NCBI GenBank assembly: GCA_030673995.1
Contig: DAOUYU010000110.1
Coordinates: forward strand, 1 to 5,843
Reading direction: 5' to 3'
Length of the DNA: 5,843 nucleotides
DNA from: Candidatus Aminicenantota bacterium
GTDB taxonomy: Bacteria; Acidobacteriota; Aminicenantia; Aminicenantales; Aminicenantaceae
In this document: positions 1-5,221 of the stretch, one piece after another
How the letters are laid out: each line of letters starts with the position of its first letter
How positions within the stretch are numbered: position 1 is the stretch's first letter
Notes under the pieces: generated by a model
Told to the model about the DNA's origin: nothing
The model's input: only the letters and a program-made list of their open reading frames with translations
The model's database searches: none
Made by a program: the position numbers and the translations under genes

Positions 1-456
1 AAAGATACTCTTCTGGATTTTTTTCTCTCCCTCAACCACAATATAGAAAAAATCAAACCCGAAACTTTCCATTTTCTGGTCGCAGGGCTAAACCCACATG
101 CAGGGGAAGGGAGTCTCCTTGGGTCTGAAGAAGAGGAAGAAATCATTCCTGCTGTAAAGCAGGCTCAAAGAGAAGGAATGAGAATCAACGGCCCTTTTCC
201 ACCCGATGTTGTTTTCCGCAGTGCTTTAAACAAACCTGATAAAATCGTCATCGCTCTTTTCCATGACCAAGGCCTTATTCCGTTCAAGCTCGAAGCCTTT
301 GAAAAGGGAGTTAACCTCACCCTGGGTCTTCCTTTTATCCGAACTTCTCCTGATCATGGCACAGCCTTTGATATTGCGGGTAAAGGAATAGCAAATCCAG
401 AAAGCATGATGGAAGCTATAAAGCTTGCCTATGAATTATCTCCACTGCCTTTTTAG
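1..456 (+). CDS. pdxA: 4-hydroxythreonine-4-phosphate dehydrogenase PdxA, C-terminal part (5' end outside window)
   Basis: PdxA oxidises 4-phosphohydroxy-L-threonine with NAD(P)+ and decarboxylates the product. This cytoplasmic step supplies PdxJ in the DXP-dependent vitamin B6 (pyridoxal phosphate) pathway. The frame is open from base 1, and 151 residues plus a TAG stop are visible, somewhat under half of the usual ~330. The signature motifs are clear: GLNPHAGEG (window residues 29-37), the FHDQGL motif (87-92) and TLGLPFIRT followed by DHGTA. The His at bases 97-99 and the His at bases 262-264 correspond to two of the three metal-binding histidines of the family; the third lies upstream of the window. 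An internal ATG at 178 is in frame but is not the start, because the conserved NPHAGEG motif lies before it. The stop lies inside the convergent smpB, with a 21-nt tail-to-tail overlap. Identity is very likely; the start and upstream context cannot be seen. Confidence 0.96.
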   Translation, partial: KDTLLDFFLSLNHNIEKIKPETFHFLVAGLNPHAGEGSLLGSEEEEEIIPAVKQAQREGMRINGPFPPDVVFRSALNKPDKIVIALFHDQGLIPFKLEAFEKGVNLTLGLPFIRTSPDHGTAFDIAGKGIANPESMMEAIKLAYELSPLPF

Positions 457-888
457 TTCAGCTCTCATCTCTCGCTCTCTGTCTCTCTCTTTAATGGCCT
501 CTCTTTTCTGATAAACCCTTTTTCCCCTGGCAAGGGAGACTTCAACTTTAACTTTTCCTTTATCGTTAATCATAACCTTTGTAGGAATCAGGGTTAAGCC
601 TTTTTCTTTTATTTTTCCTGTTAACCGTTTTATCTCCTGCCGGTGAAGCAGAAGTTTTCTCTCTCTCGTCGGTTCATGATTGAATCTATTCGCAGCCTCA
701 TATGGACTTATATGACAGTTGACAAGAAAAACCTCTCTCCCTTTAATTTCAGCATAGCTCTCTTTTAAGCTGATTCTCCCTTCTCTGATGGACTTGACTT
801 CGCTCCCCAGAAGAGAAATGCCTGCTTCATAGCTCCCCAGTATTTCATAGTTAAAAAAGGCTTTTTTATTTTTAGCGATGATTTTCAT
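436..888 (-). CDS. smpB: SsrA-binding protein SmpB (trans-translation)
   Basis: SmpB binds the tRNA-like domain of tmRNA and brings it to stalled ribosomes, where the C-terminal tail probes the empty mRNA channel during trans-translation. It has 150 residues, a normal length. Family motifs seen: LLGSEVKSIREGRISLKESY (26-45), HISPYEAANRFNHEPTRERK (59-78), the RKLLLHRQEI stretch, and a KVKVEVSLARGKR strand (112-124). The tail from about residue 125 is highly basic and charged (RDREREMRAELKRQWR), as expected for the element that becomes helical in the mRNA channel. The usual DKR motif reads QKR (127-129), so the Asp is replaced while Lys and Arg are kept. The ATG is preceded by a good Shine-Dalgarno, GAAGGA, 7 nt away. 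It is last in the carD operon, overlapping the upstream gene by 17 nt and the convergent pdxA by 21 nt. The ssrA RNA gene is not in the window. Confidence 0.97.
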   Translation of the reverse strand: MKIIAKNKKAFFNYEILGSYEAGISLLGSEVKSIREGRISLKESYAEIKGREVFLVNCHISPYEAANRFNHEPTRERKLLLHRQEIKRLTGKIKEKGLTLIPTKVMINDKGKVKVEVSLARGKRVYQKREAIKERDREREMRAELKRQWR

Positions 889-2152
889 CTCTTGATCCTT
901 CTTCCGTCGGTTTGACCACTATCCTGAGTAAATGTATATGATGTTTGATCATTTTTTCAACTACAAATTGATAGCCTTTATAATCCAAGGTTTCGCCCTC
1001 ACGGGGGATCTTCCCAAATTCATGAAGAAAAAAACCCGCAAGTGTCGTGTACTCTCCTTTTTCCGGCAATTCAAGAGGAAATCTTTGATTGATGTCCTTG
1101 ATTGAAGTTTTTCCTTTGACAACATAAATATTTTTCTCTACCTGGCTAAACCATTCTTCCACTTTTGGATCATACTCGTCCTGAATCTCCCCTACGATTT
1201 CTTCAAGGATATCCTCAAGAGTTACGATCCCTTCCATATCCCCGAACTCATCAACTACAAAAACAAGGTGATTTGTCGTCTCCTGCATCTGAAGCAACAC
1301 GTTCTCCAGGGAGGCAGATTCTGGAACAAAAAATGCTTTTCTTAATAGAGATTTTATATTAATCTCTTTATTATCAATAAGATATGGAATGATGTCTTTG
1401 GTATGGATAATCCCCTCTACATTATCCATCCCCCCTCTGTATACGGGAAACCTGGAAAATCCAGCAGTAAGTATGACATCAAGAATTTGTTGAATAGGCG
1501 AGCTGATCTCAATAGCTTTGACTTGAAGGCGGGGAATCATGATTTCTCTTACGGGCCGAGAGCCGATGTCCAGAACACCTGAAATCATCCTTTTTCGAAG
1601 GGAAGATAATCCTTTAATCCCCATTGACAAGAGAACCTTCATTTCTCCCTCATCAAGGGAACGGGCAAGTCCTATCCCTTTATTTCGAGAGAGAGGATAA
1701 AAAAAGCGAGAAATAAACGTAAAAACCTTAACAAAAGGATAAAAGATTATGATAAAAAATCTTATGGGCTGCACAGCCAAAAAAGAGAGCTTTATAGGAT
1801 TATAAGCGGCATAAATCTTGGGAGTGATTTCAGATAGAAGAAGAATTAAGAAAGTTGTCGTCAAAGTGGCAAACAAAATAGCATGATTCTTGTTCGGAAC
1901 AAAAGACACAAAAACAAAAGTCGCCACAGAAGCCGCTGCCACATTGGCTAAAGTGTTGCCGATAAGGATAGTCGCCAGAAGGTGATCAACGCTCTTCAAC
2001 AGTCCTTTAGCAAGCTTTGCCCTCCTGGAACCTTTCTCTTCAAGATAATTAAGCTTATAGGGATTAGCAGCAATAAAGGCTGTCTCAGAAGAAGAAAAAA
2101 AAGCGCTGAGAAGAAGAAAAAGAAAAAAAAGAATGAGGGCTGGAAGGAGCAT
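872..2152 (-). CDS. CNNM/CorC (HlyC) family membrane protein: DUF21 + CBS pair + CorC_HlyC domain
   Basis: This is a member of the CNNM/CorC family, whose characterised bacterial members act in Mg2+ export or Mg2+/Co2+ resistance. The old 'hemolysin' label is misleading. It has 426 residues. The CNNM (DUF21) membrane domain covers about 1-160: a very hydrophobic first helix running into SSSETAF (20-26), helices near 61-84 and 91-107 with SEITPK (107-112), and a hydrophobic stretch at 122-150. A cytoplasmic CBS pair follows: CBS1 near 204-262 (IMIPR, then FSRFPVYRG) and CBS2 near 270-325 (VVDEFGDMEGIVTLEDILEE). The small CorC_HlyC domain is at about 335-415. In studied homologues the CBS pair binds ATP and controls transport. 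It starts 6 nt after the carD stop, in the same frame. I see no Shine-Dalgarno, so translation is probably coupled to carD. The first helix is encoded through two T8 runs. Substrate is inferred from the family only. Confidence 0.93.
   Translation of the reverse strand: MLLPALILFFLFLLLSAFFSSSETAFIAANPYKLNYLEEKGSRRAKLAKGLLKSVDHLLATILIGNTLANVAAASVATFVFVSFVPNKNHAILFATLTTTFLILLLSEITPKIYAAYNPIKLSFLAVQPIRFFIIIFYPFVKVFTFISRFFYPLSRNKGIGLARSLDEGEMKVLLSMGIKGLSSLRKRMISGVLDIGSRPVREIMIPRLQVKAIEISSPIQQILDVILTAGFSRFPVYRGGMDNVEGIIHTKDIIPYLIDNKEINIKSLLRKAFFVPESASLENVLLQMQETTNHLVFVVDEFGDMEGIVTLEDILEEIVGEIQDEYDPKVEEWFSQVEKNIYVVKGKTSIKDINQRFPLELPEKGEYTTLAGFFLHEFGKIPREGETLDYKGYQFVVEKMIKHHIHLLRIVVKPTEEGSRDENHR
896..901 (-). 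promoter_or_regulatory. Shine-Dalgarno site of smpB
   Basis: The minus strand reads GAAGGA, then 7 nt, then the smpB ATG. The site lies inside the 3' end of the preceding membrane-protein gene, so smpB can recruit ribosomes itself as well as by translational coupling. It supports the start at 888. Confidence 0.7.
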
Positions 2153-2158
2153 GGTAAA

Positions 2159-2674
2159 TCATGAATCCATTCGAGGATTCTTATCTTCGAAACAAAGGGA
2201 TAAGGTATCCATAATTCTTGCCTCAATCTTTGAAAGGGGAAGAGAGGTAACTTCTGAAATTTCTGATGTGACCAGCTCTTTTACTTTCTCCATCATTTTC
2301 TTCTCACGGAAAGAAAGGGGTTTTATTAGATTGAGGTAAAAAAGGCTCTTCAAGACTAAAGCCATATCCAGCATGACGCCTGATTTCATGAGATTGAGGT
2401 GCTCTTTGTACCGTCCCTTCCAGTTCATTGTAACGTCGACTTCTCCATTTCGCATAAAATCAAAGATCTTTTTGATAAACTCTTCCTTGATGGGCTTTCT
2501 GATCCCAATTTCTTCGGTGTTGGAAGAAGGGATCAGAACTAGAGTATTATTGGCAAGAATTCTCAAATGGTAAAGCTTGAATGTTTCCCCGTAGTAGTTC
2601 TCTTCCTGGATATCCTCGATGATACCAAGCCCTTGATTGGGATAAAAGACCTTATCCCCAACCTTTAAGTTCAT
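2159..2674 (-). CDS. carD: CarD/CdnL family RNA polymerase-binding transcription regulator
   Basis: CarD/CdnL proteins bind the RNA polymerase beta subunit and the upstream edge of the promoter bubble. They stabilise open complexes, notably at rRNA and growth-related promoters. It has 171 residues, close to the stand-alone CdnL/mycobacterial CarD size and without the long extension of Myxococcus CarD. The N-terminal Tudor-like RNAP-interaction domain (about 1-60) shows VGDKVFYPNQGLGIIEDI and a later VLIPSSNTEEIGIRKPI. The C-terminal helical DNA-binding domain follows, with NWKGRYKEHLNLMKSG (84-99) and LSFREKKMMEKVKELV. Trp85 matches the conserved minor-groove wedge Trp of the family. The ATG at 2674 fits the family start (LKVGDKV at residues 3-9); GGAG lies only 2 nt before it. 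It is first gene of a leftward operon with the CNNM protein and smpB, and divergent from rpmH. Its exact regulon cannot be seen from sequence. Confidence 0.94.
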   Translation of the reverse strand: MNLKVGDKVFYPNQGLGIIEDIQEENYYGETFKLYHLRILANNTLVLIPSSNTEEIGIRKPIKEEFIKKIFDFMRNGEVDVTMNWKGRYKEHLNLMKSGVMLDMALVLKSLFYLNLIKPLSFREKKMMEKVKELVTSEISEVTSLPLSKIEARIMDTLSLCFEDKNPRMDS

Positions 2675-2682
2675 TGCTCCAT

Positions 2683-2711
2683 ATTATAATGAATTATAAC
2701 AAGAGAGTCAA
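2683..2711 (-). promoter_or_regulatory. Sigma-70-type promoter for the carD operon
   Basis: On the minus strand a TTGACT -35 (2706-2711) is separated by exactly 17 bp from a perfect TATAAT -10 (2683-2688). The -10 ends 8 nt before the carD ATG, so the start of transcription would fall 1-3 nt before the AUG, giving a nearly leaderless mRNA. A second perfect TATAAT lies at 2693-2698, preceded by TG one base upstream (an extended -10, TGTTATAAT). It has no matching -35 but would give a leader of about 12 nt. Either box, or both, may be used. No mapping data are available. Confidence 0.65.
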
Positions 2712-2715
2712 ATCA

Positions 2716-2735
2716 ATCTTTAAGATCTTTAAGAT
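2716..2735. repeat. Imperfect 20-bp palindrome, also a 9-bp tandem repeat, between the divergent promoters
   Basis: Nine of ten base pairs match across the dyad, which is centred on AAGATCTT (2722-2729). The same bases are two head-to-tail copies of ATCTTTAAG (2716-2724 and 2725-2733) followed by AT. It starts 5 bp upstream of the carD -35 and ends 11 bp before the rpmH -35. This could be an operator for a dimeric repressor or activator, or an AT-rich UP-like region. AT-rich sequence yields chance palindromes, so the role is uncertain. Confidence 0.45.
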
Positions 2736-2740
2736 AAATT

Positions 2741-2750
2741 TCAAGCTTGA
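2741..2750. repeat. Perfect 10-bp palindrome overlapping the rpmH -35 box
   Basis: TCAAGCTTGA is a perfect dyad, and its right half provides the first four bases of the TTGACA -35 of the rightward promoter (2747-2752). A protein bound here would cover the -35. It may be coincidental, since half of the dyad is dictated by the -35 itself. Confidence 0.35.
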
Positions 2751-2775
2751 CAGATAACAAAGGGTTTATTAACAT
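2747..2775 (+). promoter_or_regulatory. Probable promoter of the rpmH-rnpA-yidD-yidC-jag operon
   Basis: A perfect TTGACA -35 (2747-2752) is followed after 17 bp by TAACAT (2770-2775, four of six matches to TATAAT). Predicted transcription start is about 2782, giving a leader of about 27 nt. The -10 is only fair. A better -10 (TATAAT) lies further down at 2795-2800 but lacks a well-spaced -35, so the true start needs mapping. Confidence 0.5.
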
Positions 2776-2794
2776 ACTAACTTTGAAGAAAGAG

Positions 2795-2800
2795 TATAAT
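2795..2800 (+). promoter_or_regulatory. TATAAT box 8 nt upstream of the rpmH start codon
   Basis: A perfect TATAAT is followed by 8 nt and then the rpmH ATG, the same distance as for carD on the other strand. If it serves as a -10 the transcript would begin at the start codon or 1-2 nt before it. No -35 lies 16-18 bp upstream; the nearest candidate, TTAACA (2769-2774), is 20 bp away. It may act as a weak or alternative promoter, or be chance in AT-rich DNA. Confidence 0.35.
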
Positions 2801-2808
2801 CAAGAAAG

Positions 2809-2943
2809 ATGAAGAGAACATTCCAGCCCAACAAAAGAAAAAGAAAAAAAAATCATGGTTTTCTTGTTCGGATGAGAACTAAAGGCGGCCAGCGCACCAT
2901 TAAGTTTCGAAGACAAAAAGGCAGGAAAAGACTTGCCGGTTAA
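2809..2943 (+). CDS. rpmH: Large-subunit ribosomal protein L34 (bL34)
   Basis: L34 is a small basic protein of the 50S subunit. The 44-residue product begins MKRTFQPNKRKRKKNHGFLV and ends GRKRLAG. It matches the family pattern: MKRTFQPS start, Lys/Arg-rich core, HGFxxRM motif at 17-23, and a basic end. The length is normal (44-46 residues). Starts at ATG 2809; upstream there is only a weak purine stretch (AAGAAAG), not a strong Shine-Dalgarno. A run of nine A lies at 2844-2852 within the basic codons. The TAA stop shares its last A with the rnpA ATG (TAATG), so the two are probably coupled. It is the first gene of the rightward operon. Confidence 0.96.
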   Translation: MKRTFQPNKRKRKKNHGFLVRMRTKGGQRTIKFRRQKGRKRLAG

Positions 2944-3290
2944 TGAATGAAACCCTTGGACCTCAAGAGAGGATAAGAAAAAGAAAAGATTTTTTATCCC
3001 TTTTTAAAAAGGGTAAGCGTTACAGAGGAAAATATTTCAACCTTATTTACCTCTCCAATGACTTTAGCTTTTCCAGGATGGCTGTCATTGTCAGTAAAAA
3101 AGTAGGAAACGCTGTAAAAAGAAATAAAATCAAGAGACAAATGAGAACATTATTCCGAAGGAACAAAAGCCTTCTCAAGGCACCCCTTGATATCATCATT
3201 ATCGCCAAAAAAGAAATTCTCGAATCATCCTGGCTCACGCTTCAAGGAGATTATTTTTCCGCCCTTGAATCCATTATCCAGAACAATTAA
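2943..3290 (+). CDS. rnpA: Ribonuclease P protein component
   Basis: This is the protein subunit of RNase P. It helps the catalytic RNA bind pre-tRNA and remove its 5' leader. It has 115 residues, a typical length. Features seen: RKRKDFLSLFKKGKRYRGKYF (12-32), a beta strand MAVIVSKKVG (46-55), and the conserved RNR-type basic helix KRNKIKRQMR (59-68), followed by PLDIIIIAKK (81-90). Pairing directly after rpmH with a 1-nt overlap is classic for the family. The ATG at 2943 is the only usable start: reading upstream in this frame reaches a stop inside rpmH with no ATG, GTG or TTG in between, so the long rpmH-overlapping rnpA known from Thermus does not occur here. The RNA subunit gene (rnpB) is not in the window. 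Confidence 0.96.
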   Translation: MNETLGPQERIRKRKDFLSLFKKGKRYRGKYFNLIYLSNDFSFSRMAVIVSKKVGNAVKRNKIKRQMRTLFRRNKSLLKAPLDIIIIAKKEILESSWLTLQGDYFSALESIIQNN

Positions 3291-3295
3291 CCTCC

Positions 3296-3505
3296 ATGAA
3301 ACACATTGCTTTATTCTTGATAAGAATTTACCAATTGTTTATATCTCCCCTCCTTGGCCATCACTGCCGTTTCAATCCTACATGTTCAGCCTACACCTAT
3401 GAAGCTATAAAAAAATATGGTTTTCTTAGAGGAATATCTTTAGGCGGCAAGAGGATTCTCAAGTGCCATCCGTTTCACCAGGGAGGGATTGACCCTATTC
3501 CTTAA
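3296..3505 (+). CDS. yidD: Membrane protein insertion efficiency factor YidD
   Basis: YidD is a small, membrane-associated helper of the YidC/Sec insertion pathway. Its exact mechanism is unknown. It has 69 residues, at the short end of the family range. An N-terminal amphipathic or hydrophobic segment (about 3-20) is followed by the hallmark CRFNPTCSAYTYEAI (24-38), GGKRILKCHPFHQGG (50-64) and the DPIP end (66-69). The three conserved cysteines (24, 30, 57) are present. It sits between rnpA (5-nt gap) and yidC (12-nt gap), its usual place. No Shine-Dalgarno is apparent before the ATG (the bases are CCTCC), so translation is probably coupled to rnpA. Confidence 0.95.
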   Translation: MKHIALFLIRIYQLFISPLLGHHCRFNPTCSAYTYEAIKKYGFLRGISLGGKRILKCHPFHQGGIDPIP

Positions 3506-3510
3506 AGAGG
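3506..3510 (+). promoter_or_regulatory. Shine-Dalgarno site of yidC
   Basis: AGAGG lies directly after the yidD stop, 7 nt before the yidC ATG. It supports the start at 3518 and contrasts with the absence of such a site before yidD and the weak ones before rpmH and jag. Confidence 0.65.
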
Positions 3511-3517
3511 CCTATAG

Positions 3518-5221
3518 ATGGAAAAAAGATTATTTCTAGCCATTATCATTTGCTTTCTAATCCTTGTCTTTTATCAACTCCTTTTCGTCAAAAAACCCCC
3601 ACCAATAACTTCGCCCGAAGGCACCATGGAAATCGAGAAAAGGCCTGAAGAGAAGCTTTATGAAAAAGAAACCTTTCCTCCAGTAGATCGTTCTCGCGAA
3701 CCAGAGAAGGCTGGAGAAGAAAGGAGAACTCAGCCAGTATCTGCTGAAGTTGAAAAACAAATTTTTATCGACACCTCTTTGTATCACGCTGTCTGGAGCA
3801 ACAAAGGTGGAGTGCTTCAAAGCTGGCGATTAAAAGAACATAAGAACGAGAAAAACGAAGACCTTGAGCTTGTTCCCCTTCGCTCCTCAGAAATTAACAT
3901 TTATCCTTTTTCCTTAAGAACTGAGCCTTCATCAAGAACTGAGCCTTCATCTTTCGATAAAACAATCAACAGCGCCCTCTATAAACCTTCAATCTCCGGC
4001 TTAGAGCTGAAAAATGGAAAAGGAGGAGAACTCCGTTTCCAATATGCGGATGAAAAGGGAACACGAGTGGAAAAAATCTTTACTTTCCAAGATGGAAGAT
4101 ACGACTTCGATGTGCAGATCAATGTATGGAGAAACGGGCAAAAAATTGATCCTGGTATTCTCTGGGGACCAGGTATAGGCAATCCCACTCCCTCAGAGCA
4201 GAAGAAGCGATTCGGAAGCGGGAGTGGCATATCTGTATTTCGGCCCCAAAAAGTAACGCAGCTCAAGGAAAATAAATATATGCCGTTAAGGAAGTGGCAA
4301 GATCTGATCAGCAAGAATGGAAACTCCTTCTTTTATGTCCTATGGGCCGCCTACGAAGACAATTATTTCGCAGCTCTTTTTCTCGCCGCTTCTCAAAAAT
4401 CTATGGCTATCTTAATAAGAGAGGGCCCGGAACAGGCTCCCTACTTTCTCCTCTCTATAAGCTCTCCTCAAAAAGCATTCATAGGACCTAAGGATTTCGA
4501 TGTCTTGAAGGAATTTGGCTATGAGTCTAAGAAGCTGATCAAATACGGTTTTTTCGGATTTATTTCTGAAATCCTACTGCGGGCTCTTAAAGCGATCCAT
4601 AAGGTCTTCCCGAACTGGGGACTTTCTATTATCATCCTGACGATTATCATCAAAATCTTCCTTTTTCCCTTAACCTACAGCAGCACCAAATCTATGGCTA
4701 AAATGCAAGAACTCCAGCCAAAGATTAAAGCTCTCAAGGCTAGATACAAAAAGTCTAAAACGGACATCGCTCAACGGCGTAAAATGAACGAAGAAACCAT
4801 GAAGCTTTACAAAGAACATGGAGTCAATCCAGCCGGGGGCTGTCTGCCAATGCTCCTCCAACTGCCTATTTTCTTTGGATTTTTCATGCTTCTAAGGCAG
4901 TCCATTGAAATCAGACACAGTCCCTTCATTCTATGGGTAAAAGATCTTTCAGTCAGTGATCCCTATTATGTCACTCCGATCCTGATGGGAGTGACCCAGT
5001 TTATCAGCCAAAAAATGATGCCCACTTCTGCCGATCCCACTCAGGCAAGGATGATGCTTATCATGCCCGTTGTCATGACTTTCCTTTTTATGAGCTTTCC
5101 AAGCGGTCTTGTTCTCTACTGGCTGACCAACAATGCCCTTCAAATCGCCCAGCAGTACATAATGAATCGCATCAAGCAAAAGAAAAAGAGAGAATCTCAT
5201 GGAAAAAGAAGAAAAAAATAA
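3518..5221 (+). CDS. yidC: Membrane protein insertase YidC (diderm type with P1 domain)
   Basis: YidC inserts and folds inner-membrane proteins, alone or with SecYEG. It has 567 residues, slightly longer than E. coli YidC (548). TM1 is at about 5-23, then a charged, Pro/Glu-rich linker (25-78), then the periplasmic P1 beta-sandwich (about 80-330), beginning IFIDTSLYHAVWSNKGG. The conserved core starts near 345: TM2 (366-385), a charged cytoplasmic hairpin (390-435, with SMAKMQELQPKIKAL), the VNPAGGCLPMLLQLPIFFGF segment (436-455, TM3), DLSVSDPYYVTPILMGVT (476-493, TM4), and TM5-TM6 with FPSGLVLYW (527-535). Lys379 in TM2 aligns with the groove Arg366 of E. coli; a positive charge is kept. The Lys/Arg-rich tail (551-567) could contact the ribosome. 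An exact 18-bp duplication in P1 gives RTEPSS twice (134-145). The last 23 nt overlap jag. Confidence 0.98.
   Translation: MEKRLFLAIIICFLILVFYQLLFVKKPPPITSPEGTMEIEKRPEEKLYEKETFPPVDRSREPEKAGEERRTQPVSAEVEKQIFIDTSLYHAVWSNKGGVLQSWRLKEHKNEKNEDLELVPLRSSEINIYPFSLRTEPSSRTEPSSFDKTINSALYKPSISGLELKNGKGGELRFQYADEKGTRVEKIFTFQDGRYDFDVQINVWRNGQKIDPGILWGPGIGNPTPSEQKKRFGSGSGISVFRPQKVTQLKENKYMPLRKWQDLISKNGNSFFYVLWAAYEDNYFAALFLAASQKSMAILIREGPEQAPYFLLSISSPQKAFIGPKDFDVLKEFGYESKKLIKYGFFGFISEILLRALKAIHKVFPNWGLSIIILTIIIKIFLFPLTYSSTKSMAKMQELQPKIKALKARYKKSKTDIAQRRKMNEETMKLYKEHGVNPAGGCLPMLLQLPIFFGFFMLLRQSIEIRHSPFILWVKDLSVSDPYYVTPILMGVTQFISQKMMPTSADPTQARMMLIMPVVMTFLFMSFPSGLVLYWLTNNALQIAQQYIMNRIKQKKKRESHGKRRKK
3916..3951 (+). 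repeat. Exact 18-bp tandem duplication inside yidC
   Basis: AAGAACTGAGCCTTCATC occurs twice head to tail (3916-3933 and 3934-3951) with no mismatch. It is a multiple of three, so the frame is kept and RTEPSS appears twice (residues 134-145) in the P1 domain. No mismatch suggests a recent slippage event, or a tolerated flexible loop. Confidence 0.9.

Noticed and set aside
461..490. CT-rich (GA-rich on the minus strand) low-complexity stretch
   Set aside because: It encodes the charged RDRERE-type tail of SmpB, which is Arg/Glu-rich across the family; the GA pattern follows from the codons.
2153..2161. carD and the CNNM gene are in the same frame, separated only by TGA and two codons: possible readthrough fusion
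   Set aside because: Shared frame has a one-in-three chance. There is no recoding signal or selenocysteine context, and both proteins have normal family ends and starts. Simple translational coupling explains the spacing.
1996..2226. Open frames of about 60-76 codons on either strand around the carD/CNNM junction and similar ones elsewhere
   Set aside because: They lie over well-recognised genes in other frames, show low-complexity translations (poly-Phe, poly-Lys) and match no family.
2652..2660. TTATCCCCA, one mismatch from the DnaA box TTATCCACA
   Set aside because: It lies inside the start of carD, where it encodes the conserved GDK of VGDKV. It is isolated, with no neighbouring boxes or AT-rich unwinding element pattern. 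TTATTAACA at 2766-2774 has two mismatches and is part of the rpmH promoter region.
2844..2943. A9 run in rpmH as a programmed frameshift site leading into rnpA
   Set aside because: The -1 frame (that of rnpA) meets TAA soon after the run and again later in rpmH, so no L34-RnpA fusion could be made. The run fits the basic Lys/Arg codons of L34.
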